In this document: positions 36,365 through 56,500 of the stretch, piece by piece | Layout: each line of letters opens with the position of its first letter | How positions within the stretch are numbered: the first letter of the stretch is position 1 | Assembly (NCBI RefSeq): GCF_002775205.1 | Contig: NC_036458.1 | Span: 1,704,560 to 1,768,559, forward strand | Origin: Xiphophorus maculatus | Taxonomy: Eukaryota > Chordata > Actinopteri > Cyprinodontiformes > Poeciliidae | Direction of reading: 5' to 3' | DNA: 64,000 bases | Position numbers and translations under genes: made by a program | The notes under the pieces: generated by a model | What the model was told of the DNA's origin: nothing | Databases searched by the model: none | Seen by the model: the letters and a program-made list of their open reading frames with translations, nothing else

Positions 36365-39300
36365 TTAGTTTTCCCTCTGAATTTTATGCCTCTTCCGGGC
36401 CAGCCGAGCCTCACGCATCTCCTCCAGAGTTTTCCGGGGGTCCATGATGAAGGCCAGGGCCACGGTGGCGGTGCCGTCGCCGTCCTGCCGGGAGAAACAC
36501 AGGAAGGAGGCCCAGAGGAAGGCGCAGCAGCCCATGAAGGCGGTCCGCATGTGCAGCGGCATCAGGACAAAGTTCAGAAACTGGAGACGCCATTTAAAGA
36601 AGAAAAGAGTTAATAAAGGTCTAAAATTATTTACTTTTTAGGTTTAATACTATTGAGCTAATAAAGACTAAGATTGTACTGAGTTAACCTTCAATTAAAA
36701 ATGTTTCAATATTTGACTGAGCTCAACAAGTGAAAACCTGTAAACAGTACTTCTAAAGTACTCTGCATTGGGACTGAAGAAGTGAGTAAAGTACCTAAAC
36801 ATTTTATTATAGTAGGAGTAGCACTACTTTTATATATTACTATTTATGTAAAAGTACATTTGTGAAAGAACAAAGCAAAAGTGAAAAAGTTTTTGGTAAA
36901 AAAGCTTCTCAAGTAACTGATCAGAAAATCTGACTTAATGTAATAAAGGTTTAAAATTGTTGTTAATTTTCAACTTTATTGTGTAAACATTATATTATTT
37001 AGTTTTTAACTAATAAAAACAAGGATTTTATTGTATTAACCTTAACACAATAACCATAATTAAATTCAATATTTGACTGATATTTGTTTTTTAAAAGCAA
37101 ACTCAAGAAGTGAAAAGCTGTAAAGTCATAAAATACTCTGGATCATGACTGTCGGTCAGTAGATGTGGGTAAAGTACCCAGTACTACAGAGAGAGTAGCA
37201 CTACTTTAATATAGTATATATGTAATATATATGCATATATTTATATATATATATGTAATCAGATGTACAAAAATATAAAATAATTAGCAAATTCTCTTAT
37301 TTTAAACACTAAGCTGAATCAACAAATACAAATAATTACACAATAACATTTTTAGCAACAGAGACAATTTTTCTAAGTATTTTTATATAAAATGTATACA
37401 ATTTAAACTGCTAAATACGTATAAATAAAATAAACCTAAACCATTTCTGTTTTCTTATGCAACTGCTTTATGAATTAATAAAACAAAATAAATGTAGTAT
37501 GTTAATAGTTACCTGCATAAAGGGCCAGTACATGAGTCCAGTCTGGGAAAAAATGGGAAAAATTCATATAAATCAAAATCTTGCAACAATCTCAGTTGAT
37601 ACAATCTCTGCTCAAATATTTTTTACTTAATTAAAACACAAGAGAAACTGAATAAAGGCTCAACCATATTATAGAAAAGTTTTACAATTGTTGATTTATT
37701 TTTTATTTCTCTGTAAATTTATTTTAAGAAAAGAAAAAGGGAAGATTAGATAATTAATTCCAGTTTTTGGGAATTTGCTGCAACCGAAATCAAGTATGTC
37801 TTCTCATCTATTGGTATTATTATCATCACTTGATATTTATCTTATTTTTAATTATTTTATTTCTTCTTTAATCATTTATCTACCTGCGATGTTGTGAAGT
37901 TTGTGGTCAGATGAGGTTTCTGTAAAAGCGCTATAAAAAAAATAAGCTTTCATTTACCTCACTAAAGGTCAGAAGTTTACATACATCCAGATAAAAAACC
38001 AAAAGGCCAATCAGAGAGGAAGAAGCCAAAACCCAAAATATTTGACTGCAGTTTAAAAGCAATGCTAGCAAATCCTGAGGATGTTTGTAAACTGCTGGGT
38101 TTCTGATCAGATTAGTTTTTGTTTTTATAGATTTTTACATGATCAGCAGCTAAATGAAATGCTGCTGTCCCAGATTATGTAACCGCCTGCTAACAGGTCG
38201 CTAATCTGCGCCAGGATCTCTCCTCCTACTGGCATTATTATCCGCTGCCTGGTTTGCCCTGCACACTGCGCATCATTAGCGGCACACAGGGAGATGTAGG
38301 TTAATCTGGCTGCCGGCAGCTAGCGACGTGACCATGTGAGGAAGAGGAAGGTGACTTTCTCATATTTTACCCTCCAGGTGTTAAAGAATTTCTCCCTCCA
38401 GTCTTCCAGGATGTCTTCCTTTCCTTCCAGGAAACTCACACCTGCAGGACAGAAGAAAGACTCAGATTACAGCCAGTATTTAAGATAAAATTTACAATTT
38501 TTTCATGCCAGTTTCCAGTTCTATAAAGGGATAAAAAACTAAAGAATACATTTTCTCCTGCACACCAGATAGCATGGCGATGTGTTAGGGTCATTACAGG
38601 TCAGCGGTGCCCAAAGTGGGTCCCTGAGGGCCGGCATGGTTTAGTTCTTCCCTCCCTGGTGGGAGCAACAACCTCCTCAGCAGGTCAATCTTCTTCTAAC
38701 GAGCCATGATTTGATCCAGGTGCTTTAAACCAGGAAGAGAACTAAAACATGCAGGATGCCGGCCCTCAGGGGCCCACTTTGGGCTCCACTGTTGTTTTTT
38801 AGAAAAACAGAGGAGGAGCACATTTCTGCCAAAAACTCAGAAATTGTTAGATTGATCTCAGGAATTAAAAAATCTGAGCTACAAAAGTGGAAAATTTGCA
38901 AAAAGAAAAAAAAAATCTGAAATTAGAAAAAACTCGTTGAGATTTATGAGCTTCAAATGTTGACAATTCGCTAAAATAAAATTTTAATTTTCAACTTTTG
39001 TAAATTTGACAACTTTTAACAAAAAAGTTCCTAGTTGTTTTGTGTTTGCTTTTGTTTCTTTGCAAAAAATTTCTGAAATTAATCAAAACATTTCTCATGT
39101 TTTTTTTAAAGCAAATGTTCGACTTTTGGAACTCAGAAATTTCCTTGCTTTTTCAAGAAAATCCATATTTCAAAAAATTAAATCTTTAAAAACCAAAAAT
39201 TTGATGAGGGAAGGGAAGTTTAGTGGAAGGAAAAAACTGTGGTAGAAAAAGGTGAATAAGCAACGTAGCTCCAGCTTTGAAAGAGGATTGTGAAACAAAA

Positions 39301-40619
39301 TCTATTCAAGATGTTAAGGCAGCATTAGAAGGTGCTGACTGCACACGCAGACGGGTCCAGGATCGTCTGAGCCGAGGAGAACCAGAACCGGACCGATGCT
39401 GTTTTGTGTTTCTCTGTGTGTTATTAATATATTTAACACAGAAGTTACATTTTTAAAAATTAAATTACAGAAATAAACTGTACTTAAAAGCATAATTCTA
39501 CCCACAGTCCAATCTGTCCCTGATTTCTTCCATCCACTTAACTTTCCATTATGTAATTTGATTCAGCACTTCTGTGGATTAATCTCCTTGTGTTATTTAA
39601 CATATGTGTTTTAAATGTTAGGTAAAACATAAATATTAGGGTTACGTAATAAGTTATGTCATAGAACTTTTCTGAAAAAGTGGATTTGGGATTTTTTTCC
39701 ATAATCATCAAAAATTTACACACACACAAAAAAACAAAAAACTGTTGAAATGTGTCTCTCTTAGTGTTATTAATATATATAACATGAGTTTCAGTTTGTA
39801 AGGTTGAATTACAGAAATAAACTGTACTCTCAAAACATATATCCAATCTGTCCCTGATTTCTTCCTTCCACTTAACTTTCCAACTAATCCAACTCCTTGC
39901 ATTACCTAACATTTATGTTTTAAAAACCTTAGTAGTAATGGTCTTATGTAATACAGCGTTTCTGGAAAAGAGGATTTGTGATTTCCTGTCAGTTACTTTC
40001 CATAATCAACAAAAGAAGTTTCATTTTTTAATCTCCCTGATGTTTTCCTTCCACTTGACTTTCCAGCTAACCCAAATTCTTCTGTGGGTTAATTTCTTTG
40101 CGTTACCTAACAGTTGTGTTTTTATGATATTATTTTTATATTATTGGTCTTAAATGATTTCACATTTTTCGAATAAATAAGTCCAAAATATCTCCGTTTG
40201 GGCGCAATTTCCTGTATGTAAAACATACTTTTCTATTTCTTTTAATTAAATTGCCGTAATAAACAATATTTTCCATCATGCTCTGATTGATTCAGATGCG
40301 CCTGTTCCTCACCTGTGTAGAAGACGCTGGTGGCCAAAGGTGACGCAAAGCTTTGGTCCAGCAGCAGTTTGCGGAAAACCATCCCTGCGGATTTTCCGGG
40401 GAAGCGTTTCTCCAGAGCGCGCAGCCAGAAGTAGTTAAAGTTTCCCTGGAAGGTGATGGCCACGATGGCCACGTTGCGGGTGTGTTTCCAGTCGATGCGC
40501 TCTCTGTGCGCAATCAGCTGATGCGCCAAATCCCCGCCGGCGAACAGGCAGCCGTACAAGGTGACGTTGGCCAGCCAGGGGAAGCGCTTTGCGGCTTCTT
40601 TCAGAACAGCTTTCCTCAT
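36365..40619 (-). CDS. mpv17l: Mpv17-like protein
   Basis: Member of the Mpv17/PMP22 family of small four-helix membrane proteins of peroxisomes and mitochondria; MPV17L is linked to reactive-oxygen handling. Exons in transcript order: 40313-40619, 38371-38441, 37513-37542, 36365-36580 (624 nt, 207 aa; human 196). It begins MRKAVLKEAAKRFPWLANVT. Family signatures are YGCLFAGGDLAHQ, NFNYFWLRALEKRFPGKS, KLLLDQSFASPLATSVFY, GLMYWPFMQFLNFVLMP and RTAFMGCCAFLWASFLCF. The third exon is only 30 nt (TGLMYWPFMQ). All junctions are in frame. The start has A at -3. The C-terminus (DPRKTLEEMREARLARKRHK) is basic and differs from the human tail. Confidence 0.93.
36610..37220. repeat. Two-copy tandem duplication in mpv17l intron 3
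   Basis: A unit starting TAATAAAGGT at 36610 is repeated from 36940, with matching order: CAATATTTGACTGA, CAA(C/G)AAGTGAAAA(C/G)CTGTAAA, ACTCTG, GTAAAGTACC, GAG/TAGCACTACTTT. About 330 bp offset, with later indels. AT-rich; no coding potential. Confidence 0.7.
38602..38792. mobile_element. Family-D MITE, second copy
   Basis: Left CAGCGGTGCCCAAAGTGGGT, right GGGGCCCACTTTGGGCTCCA; inner complementary blocks GGCATGGTTTAGTT and AACTAAAACATGCAGGATGC. In mpv17l intron 1, about 160 bp upstream (transcript sense) of exon 2. Confidence 0.75.
39410..40170. repeat. Tandem duplication, about 334-bp unit (2.5 copies), in mpv17l intron 1
   Basis: AATCTGTCCCTGATTTCTTC occurs at 39511 and 39845 (offset 334). 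It is preceded both times by GTGTTATTAATATAT, ACAGAAATAAACTGTACT and followed by CACTTAACTTTCCA, ACATNTGTGTTTTAAA. A third, shortened copy begins near 40028 (ATCTCCCTGATGTTTTCC, CACTTGACTTTCCAGC). Confidence 0.8.
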
Positions 40620-41189
40620 TTTGATTCAGATTCAGTTCAGTAAAAAAGGCGCAAACATAGCGGCAGAATTCATCCAGTTTACATACCGTGGCGTCCCCGG
40701 CTGACGGTCAGGACGCAATCCATCTGTGCGCGGATACCTGCGAGGATTACAGCCGAGGTTTCCACCGGAAGCAGGAATATCATTCATTATAAACTGGTGA
40801 TAAACTCAGATTTTGTTAACAGCGCATCCTCTGCATAATTCAGCCGGAATATCTGCGTAAAATCCGCTATGAAAGCCTCACATGGAGATATTACAGCCTT
40901 GCATAAATTAAAGCCCTAAAAGTGACTATAATGTTCTTTCCTAACAATATCCAGGAAGATAAAATAAACCTACATCAGTGTTGGTTCATCTCTGACTGTT
41001 TCCGGTCGAGTCAGGTGCACAAATCCTTTGGGTCAAGCTGTAATCTGAGGGATTGTCCCGGTCCATTCAGGGAAGCGCCTAACTGCGTCACCGGGATCAG
41101 TTTGCGCAGCTTTGAGTGCCTATAGGTGGTCAAATCAGAGGCACAACAGCCTTCAAATTATGTATTTAAAAAATATATATTAGGAAATT

Positions 41190-41575
41190 AAGGCTGCCGC
41201 AAACAATTATTTTAATGAGCATTCTGACGATTAATCGGATAAAAAATTGACACATTCATTATATTTTTCATTTAAAAACTTAAGCTTATTGTGTAGAATA
41301 TTAGAAATACATAAACATGTAAATAAACAAATAATTTAACTCAATTAAAAAAAAGAAGTTCTATGTACATATTTACAGAAAAAATGTTTTTTTTTTCATC
41401 TTAAATGCAAAATACACAAACATTTCTACAGTCTTGGCTTGTTGTTGTTTTATGAAATGGCATGTTTGTACACAGTCTGTATACTGCATGAAAGATTAAA
41501 TAGTTACTAAATTAGTTGATTATTATTTCAGTAATAAATTAATCACAATTAATCAACTCTTGTTGGAATAAGTGG
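41190..41575. repeat. Family-A interspersed repeat, inverted
   Basis: AAGGCTGCCGCAAACAATTA at the left, GACGATTAATCGG, ATCTTAAATGCAAAATACAC, CAGTCTGTATACTGCATG, and AATTAATCACAATTAATC at the right. It lies between mpv17l and crlf3. Confidence 0.65.
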
Positions 41576-41700
41576 GGCTGAAGGAATAGAAATGCACAAC
41601 TGACACTCCAGATTTTTATTTGAAGAAATGTTTGAAAGATACTTTTTTATTTGTTTTGATTGACAGAGGGAATTTAAAGATTAAAAACATTCACAGTGAA

Positions 41701-41714
41701 CCGCTAGAGGGCGC
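41701..41714 (+). promoter_or_regulatory. CTCF-like motif between mpv17l and crlf3
   Basis: CCGCTAGAGGGCGC matches the CTCF core except for one weak position. Intergenic, 500-600 bp upstream of the inferred crlf3 first exon. Confidence 0.35.
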
Positions 41715-42199
41715 TGACTACCACTAAATCCCAGCTGTGCTTTCAGGAAGTTTATATCTTACTGCCCAAGTTTAATCTATTTCCTCCTCGTTGCTTCAAA
41801 GCAAACATACATTTTTACAAACATAATTAATTGGTTGGTTGGTAAAACACGCAAATTTTAAAAACAATATATTAATATATAGTTTTACATTTTTTGTATT
41901 TTCACTGCAATTTTACAAGATATTTTATAAAGTTTAACTAAACTAATGGGGCTTTTACATGTGGTACACATTCACTCGTGTTATGACCTAATAATGGCCG
42001 TTAAAAAGATAATTGCAACCAGTTTATCCCGCCTAAATATGAGATTAAAACACTTTTCAAACTACCTTTTGCGTATATGTAACTAAACAACCTAAAACAA
42101 CATTAATATTAATTTAAAAACCTTATTGAAAATAAATTTGGCCTTTTATCAACTTATTTCATCAGCTCCAGTTTACTCACAGGGACCGTTTCTTTAAGG

Positions 42200-42409
42200 C
42201 GGGCAGAACTCATCATCTCGTAATCTAATTGGCTGGAATTTCGGTCACTTTGAAGGATCTAGGTTCTGATTGGTTGACTCTCTGAAAGTCTCGGAAGTGT
42301 CATTTTTGGACTCGGGCTAAACTTCGGCATATGTGGAGCGGCGCATCGGCGGCTCCGAGCTGATCGTTGACAGTTAGGATTAAATGGCGGCCAGAAAACA
42401 CTGAAACAG
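42200..42409 (+). promoter_or_regulatory. crlf3: Probable crlf3 promoter and 5' non-coding exon
   Basis: CCAAT-type boxes occur in CTAATTGGCTGG and CTGATTGGTTGA (about 42225-42275). A CpG-containing stretch follows with AAATGGCGGCC at 42382, the YY1 consensus commonly found at transcription starts. ACAG|GTTTGT at 42409 is a possible donor. The crlf3 start-codon exon has an acceptor (TGCGTCAG) at 46711, so a spliced 5' UTR with a 4.3-kb first intron is likely. Transcript evidence is needed. Confidence 0.45.
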
Positions 42410-45400
42410 GTTTGTTTTGATTTTCTGTTTGTCTCAGAATGGGGTGAATCACCGCAGCTGTTGTTTTCCTCCGGACTTAATGGAGGTGTTGTGCTTGCTC
42501 TCTCAGCCATGAGCCGAGTTTCATTGTCTTTTTGACCAAAACAAGCTAACCTGATCTCACCTAGTTAATGACCAAATATTTTATCAAAGAGGCTTTATTT
42601 TTATTCTGCAGCACAGATTTAGATTAAAATGCTTTCTTTTAATCTCATTTGGAGGTGAAACATCTCAACGTTTTTAGCGAGCACGGCACGGAAGTTCGTT
42701 TGTGATTTGAAGCTTCCGATTGACTAAAGGGCCATTTCACCGTTTTAAAGAAAATTAATCAGCTGTAGTTCAAAGGCCAAATATGAACTCTATTATCGCA
42801 AGTTGAATTTATATTCTATAAACCGAAATAAAACTATTTTATTTATGTTATTATTATATTATATAATTATATAATATTATTATGTTGTGGACGTTCAAAA
42901 TGAGCAATTTCTCTGCTTTACAGCTGTTTAGACCAGAATTAGCAGAGTGATGCTTGGAAATGAGTGTTGAGACTGGTCATGCATTGACTGAGTTATTCTA
43001 GGCTGCATAAATAACCTTTAACTGAATTTGGTGACTTGTAAATTGTCTCAAAATAACAGTTTTCAGTGTGAATATAATAAGGTTTTTTATGTATCTAGTT
43101 TGACCCATAAGCAAGTTAGTTTTCTAGCTGGATAGCAATAATACTGTACATATTGCAGTATAATAATGGCTTGATAATAATAAACAAGTGTTGAATAATT
43201 CAGTTTTTATTTGATTATTTGAAGTATTTCAGATTTTGAAGGGTTTATTAGGATTGTCCTTTAAATTAGGATCTGATACAGAATTTCACTCAAGTTCTGA
43301 ATCAGATGCCAACTTCAGATCCTCGCATCGTGTTTTTCCATCATAGCTTAAAAGTAGTGCAATTATTTAAGACTAATTTTGTTGCTAAGTGAACAAATTG
43401 TATGCCGAATTTTTATAAACACATGATTTATTTAAAATAAATATCAGTTATGTTAGTATAGGGTGCCACTATTTGCTGAGAGTGATGCAAAAATAAAAAA
43501 TGCCCAATTTTCTAATGGAATTCTGTTCTCTCCGTTTAAGAAAATGCTCCTTTTGAGGTTTACATGATATAAATGAAGTGCTGTTGAGCTTTAATGTCCT
43601 GATCTGAACGTGGTGGATGGAGGGTTAACTTCACAAATAACTACAGAAATAAGGAAGTCATTCTGATCAAGTTTAGACATGTTCTCGTGTTATAGTTTCG
43701 TCATTGCTGTGCTCTAATAATAATTGTGAGAATTTGCAGCAGAGTGCTTCTCGTAACTCTCCTGTTAGTCAGAGCTTATGCATTTTGTTAAAGTCATGCA
43801 GGGGCTGCGGAAAAGACACAAAAACAACAGATAAATGATGGAAGCCATGAGACAGGGTGCAGACTGACCTAAATACTTTGCTGAAAATTTACTCCATTTA
43901 CTCCAACAGCATGAAACAGAAACCTTTATCCACTTGTTTCTTGTCATTTTTGCATCACAAACACACATAAAAGGCTTGTTCTGAAAACAAGCCTGAGTTT
44001 CTCCTGGAAGGAGGATTTGTAAGCAGACAAAGAGAGGAGCAGCACATTGTGCAGAGGGTGTATAATTTCAGCTCTTGTTCCTCTGAACACACTCTGTCAG
44101 GAGAAAGAAGCGACAGAACAGTAGTGGGTGTTGTTTATGTCAAAGCCACTGAGCGGGTGCATGCCTGCATTTCTTTAACTCCATATTTGCATTCATATGA
44201 ATATAAACACAGATAGTGTGCGAGATTATTCAAATGCATCTGAGACGGTCCATTTAGCTATATTTAGGGACACATTTTTAAAATATTGCAAATACAAACA
44301 CCTTTCCAAAAGAAACAACAGCAGAATACAACTTAAACTGAATAGTTAGCGCTCGGTATTTATTGTAAAACAACCCAAAGGTTTCTATAAAGTCTGCGTG
44401 GGTTCACTCCTAATCTGTTAGGCGGCGTGTTACCCGACTCAGAGCAATGTCAAGCAGAAAGGGAGGTCTACAAATTTCTCTTTTGTCTGTAGTACAAGAT
44501 CACAAGCCATTTCTCCTGCTAGCGCTAGGGTAGTACGTTAGTTTTGGTTGTAATTACCCAGAATGCCCTGTGTTCATAGTCCACTTCCTGCTTTTGGAGC
44601 AGTCTCCGATCTGCTTGGCGTTCACATAGGCATTCGAACCGAACCAGAGTTCACTTCAACCGAACTCAGACCGAGGTTGATTCCACATTCACACCTCCCC
44701 AAACGAACCTTTCTAAACAAGCGAGCTGCAGTTTGATTAAATCAGATTAAACAGGACCAGTGTGAATGCATCCTCGTGAAACCTCATTCTTTTGGTCACA
44801 ACCCAAAGCCCATGCACTTAGATGAAGGAGGAATGCAGATCAGTCGGTAAATCAGGAGCTATTGGTTCCTTTTGGGTTCAGATCTCTCTTTACCACCATA
44901 AACGGATACAAACGCCACACTGATCCATCTATCAACCTCCTGCTCCAGTTTCCTGAGATCCTGATACTTAAACTCCTCCAGTTTGGGCGGCAGGCCTTCG
45001 TTTTCAACCCAAAAGCTAAGGCACTCTATTGTTTTCTAGCTCAAGTCGTCTTGGATGACTACATCCAAGATGATGTAGTCTTGGATTTTGAGGTACTGAC
45101 TCTCATCTCTCTGCTCCAGTGAAATCTGGAGATCACAACCCGATGAAGCCAACAGAACCGTGTTATTTCCAAAAAGACCCGATGTTGAGTCCAGACACCC
45201 TTGTGTCTTGGACCAGAATCTCCTCCAAGCCAAATTCTAACAGAGGAAGAGTTTTCTGCATCCAAGAGTTGATTCAGTGATGATTGATTGGATGTGTTGG
45301 TCAACTGTGACGTTTTGACCAGAGAAACTTCATCCATAATCTCCTGACGGACATTCAGACTTATTCTGTGTGTGGTGCTGATTGGTTGGACCATTTTTCA

Positions 45401-46700
45401 GCTGATTTTGAAAATGCATGAATGACACATGTTCTACAGGAGACTTTGCAGACTTTTAAAGGTGAAGTTTGATGCCGCCTTGTGACTTCCTCTTCAGACG
45501 CTGTAAAGGAAGCGCGGCCGACCGCAGCGCCGCGCCGGGCAGAGTCACTGCTTTCACTTCTGATGATGTAAAAACAGCAGGAGAGACGATGACACGGTTT
45601 AAAACTCCAACCGGTGGCTTTCCATCAATGTTCAATGCTGTCGATTCATTAACAGATTTTTGCCTGTTGATGGTTTAAAATCAAGTTTCATTTAGTTTCT
45701 GAAGTTTTTGCCAGAATATTTTTCTCATTTTTCAGCAGATTTCCTTTAAAAACATCAAAAGATGAAATCAGGCTGCCTTCCTGCTCACAATGCTGAGTAA
45801 TTCTTTGTTCCACATTTTATCATTTTCTGCACAGCCTGTAACTTTGGCATTAACATGAAGCCAAAATAACCAAATAGATTATTTCTGTGACCTTTGATAG
45901 TGATGTAAAGTTCACAGGAAGCGCTTCATTAACCAACTTTCAGTCTGCAAACTGTAGTCCAGACTGCAAAGGTTTGTTGTGTAAATTTATCATGGTGATT
46001 TTGGCCGTTGTTGTATAAATACCTGCTGAAGTGGTTTTTAAGCGACTGGTGGGTTTGTAGTAGCCAGGTGAAGCAGGAAGTGGTTTTGTTGTTGGTACAA
46101 ACGAGTCAAAATGTTCTGCAGGTTGTTTTTCTCTGGTGGATGATGCAGGTCGTTAGGATTCAGATTAAAGACTCAGGATAAGATTTAAAAGATGTTTTTT
46201 ATTTCCATAGCAGCAACAGCAGCATTTCCACAAGAAGTGAAGAGTTTTACAGCAGAAGAAAATCCCTGAGTTCATCGACTGAATCATTACCTCCATGGAT
46301 GGATGGATGGATGGATGGATGGATGGATGGATGGATGGATGGATGGATGGATGGATGGATGGATGGATGGATGGATGGATGGATGTTCATATCTTGCAGT
46401 ATTTTGTTGCCACTTAGTTTATTATTCTAGTGAATCGGTGAACTCTAGTTATTCTTCTTCTAGTAATTGTTTTGTTGTAATCTTCCAGCTGTTTTAATAT
46501 TGCGATAGAAATAGTTTCAGTTTTCTGCTCCTCCATTGTTTCTCTGTTCCTGCAGCCAGAGATGCAGCGGATGTGAAACCGGTTATTCTGGACATCAGAT
46601 TTGCCGCCTGACAGTTTGCTGCTCTCCTTTCACCGTCGTCGCTCTGCCGCTTTCGGTCTCCTGGCTCCACTGTTTTCCCGTCTTTAATAAAAATCTGTTG
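42410..46700. other. Presumed crlf3 intron 1 (non-coding)
   Basis: No coding sequence recognised. 44470-44810 resembles a fish interspersed repeat (AATTACCCAGAATGCCCTGT, GCGTTCACATAGGCATTCGA, CAGTGTGAATGCATCC). 44920-45430 contains a small palindrome (GGATGACTACATCCAAGATG) and looks repeat-derived but unclassified. A (GGAT)n array lies at 46295-46385. Confidence 0.45.
46295..46385 (+). repeat. (GGAT)n microsatellite
   Basis: About 22 perfect GGAT units, the same unit as the large myh11 intronic array but uninterrupted. Lies upstream of the crlf3 start codon. Confidence 0.95.
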
Positions 46701-46722
46701 TTCTGCGTCAGGAGGCGGGAGG

Positions 46723-53586
<6,864 letters not shown>

Positions 53587-56500
53587 GAAAATTAATCCTC
53601 CGATTGCCACCGCTACCTGCAACGCAACTTTCCGTCATCCAACAATGTTTTCAGGGGGAAAAAACAAAGGAATATTTGTCTTTTGATTATGACCATCATG
53701 ACAACGCGGCTGACTATCAAACATGTTTGCTTAGGCCTGGATCTGCAAGTTTCCTTCAAATGAAATTCAATAAAACTTTTCACTGTAGCAGCAGTTTAAG
53801 CACATTTCTAAACAAATACTTCAAAAGAAAGCAATGAAACCCTGTGACAGCTTTTAGTCATCTTAAATTTGATTTGCTTTTTGTCTTAGCTGGTTAAATT
53901 TTGATTTAAAGAAAGAATTCATCTGGGAGAATTTTTTTTTTTTAAAGTATCCATTTTACTATAAATTTTTACATTTTTATGTTAACATACTCAGCAGAAG
54001 AGTTCAGTTTACTTTCACAATTTGTTTTTTATTCACAAAGTAGGAGAAAAGTTACATTTTTTTACTACCTTTTATGTTTTGTATTTATTAGGATATTAAA
54101 AGTACAAAAATTTAAATCACAAACCGGTTGTGCTGTTAGAGTTTGGTAATTTGCAGAGACATATTTTATTATAATTGAAAGGATTAAATTAAAAAAAAAA
54201 AAAACTTCACCAGGTTGTAATTAACCACTCACGGTTGCTAGGCGACAGGACATGCAGAGGGAAGGGCGGGTTCGTGGTGAACGAAGGACGCAATCCAAGA
54301 TTTGAACAAGTCTGATGCTCTGCTTTCTCCTTTCGTTTTAATCACAGAACCGCCTTAAAAAGTTGATCAATAGAGAAAAACAGCTGATTTATAACAGATT
54401 TATGTGGAGCTGAAATCTAGAATTTCATTGTTTGTACATGAAAAAATGCTGATTTATGAGAAATGACTTCTGTCCTGATGACTTTGCATTTGCAGCGATA
54501 ATTTTTCTGTCCTTATTTTATTCCAGATCCTTCTCACTGAGTGGGTTGTTGTTGTTTACAGGTTTTGTTGAGACTTTTTAAAAGTATATTAATCTATGCA
54601 ATTAGTTTTGCCACAGAAGCAGCTTCACAGCTTGAGGTTTGATTTTTTTAAATAATTGTCTCACTGTGAATGTCGCACACACTTTGCCACCTAAAAGCAG
54701 CAGTTTTAACATGTTTTACTAAATTAATTTTTGCTTCTAAAGCATCTTGAGTGCCAGAATAATGTGCTTTGAGAAAATGTTTTCTATTTATCTAGGAGTG
54801 AAACTTTCATGTGTTCATTTCAGACTGTGGAGCTTGTTCACCTGAAGCTGATTTTTGAGCCAAAAACCTTAACATTAATATGTCTTTTGCCTTTTTATCC
54901 TTCTGGAGTTGGAGAAAAATCCCAAAGCATAAAATATCCATGAATTTTTGTGACAATCCCGACAGTATTCACACCACCGGGTTCATATCGCTACCGTAGT
55001 TCATTCACTTCCATCTGACCCTTTCTGTGAATTTCTTAAACCTCTTTCTCAATCTGTAGGTCAAAGAAAAACAGTGTGTTGTATTTATGTGTACTTATAC
55101 TCACATGTAGCAGTTTAAATGAGGATCCTGCACACGTCTGGGACTGAACTATAGGACGGCTTCAGTGCTGAACGACAAACTTTTTCCAGTTGCCTAAAAT
55201 CCTAATTTATCTGTGGATGTTTTCTTTGTCCTCGCTGAGGACAACTGGAGCCGGAAACGGGTTCAGTTGATGGTACAGATGTCCTGAAATCAACCAACAG
55301 AACCTCAGAAAAATACAAAACTTCCCTCTGTACTGGAGGAAGGTGAAATGGTGACACCTCGTGGTCAAAACTGTGCATTACATCCGTTTTCACACTTTGG
55401 ATCAATAAAGTTTTCCTCTCGAAGAAAAAAACCCAAAAAACTTTCTGCTGTTCATTTTGTGCTACTTGAAAATAAAATTCTGATTTTATGCAAATGTGGT
55501 ATTTACATCTTAATCAAATAAAAACAAAAACTACATTTTAACTTCAATTAGTTTGCTAGTTTACTGCAAGCGAGTTTAGTTTATGGATGGAAGCTTTAGG
55601 TTCGATTGTGTAAACAGAAAGAAAACATACACAGTATTCATAGAAAGTTCAGTGGAAGGAGAAAGTTTGTTTGGCAGAACACATTTTGTGGATTGAACAG
55701 TTGAGTGAATTAAAAACTTAAATGCTTTATTTAACTTGTACCAATATTTTCTTGGAAGCTTCACACTAATAAATTGTTTCCTTACAAAAAATAAAATTAA
55801 AAAGAATCAAAAGGAGAAAACATTTAAGTTTCCAACGTCCTGTTGTTAATTCTAAAGTAAAGTAGAAGAACTACAACTCAAAGAGAAAAGCAGAGATTTA
55901 AACAGAAAGATATTAAAACCCAAACAGACGATGCTCTTCACATTATTACTTTATTAGAAAACCATTTTGACTCAGTTTATATCGTCAAGCTGGTTCTTTA
56001 CAGCATTATTTAAGACCAGTCTTATTTTTCTTTTCTTAATTAATATTAATATTATTACTTTTAGACATGGCTCCTCCCATCTTGTGCAAAATGCTGCTGG
56101 TGTTGTGAAGAAATAAAAAGATCCAGTCAAAAACCAAACAAACGGACTCATCAGCTGTGGGTCGTCTGCACGGGGAGCCGGTTCTGTTCGGATGGAGCAG
56201 GTAAAGTAAGGCAGCGTTAAAGTCTGGACTGCGTTCATCCAGGAGGCTCTGGATGCAAGGAAAGAACTGAAAACAAAACAAAAAGAAGAAGAAGCAGCAA
56301 AACAGGAAATGAGAAGTGACTGAATCTCCTTTGGACCAGAAACTAAATTCTGCTCCATGTTTCCAAACTAATTTTAAGAAAAGCAAAAGCTAATTGGTTC
56401 GACCTACAGCTTTATGTACAAACATCCAGAGAAAGAAAGAGCACCTTGTTTTAGCCACAGACGGTAGGAAACTGCAGGTTAACGGCTTCAAACTACAAAC

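Larger units (their letters stand above)
40620..42200. other. Head-to-head intergenic region mpv17l/crlf3
   Basis: Separates the mpv17l start codon from the crlf3 promoter. A possible mpv17l 5' non-coding exon ends at 40689 (minus strand GCCACG|GTATGT), but no matching acceptor near the start codon was convincing. The remainder is AT-rich with the inverted family-A repeat. Confidence 0.4.

Noticed and set aside
42259-42510. 83-residue minus-strand open frame starting MAERASTTPPL
   Set aside because: Lies over the inferred crlf3 promoter/first exon; no recognisable domain. A bidirectional transcript cannot be excluded but is not supported.
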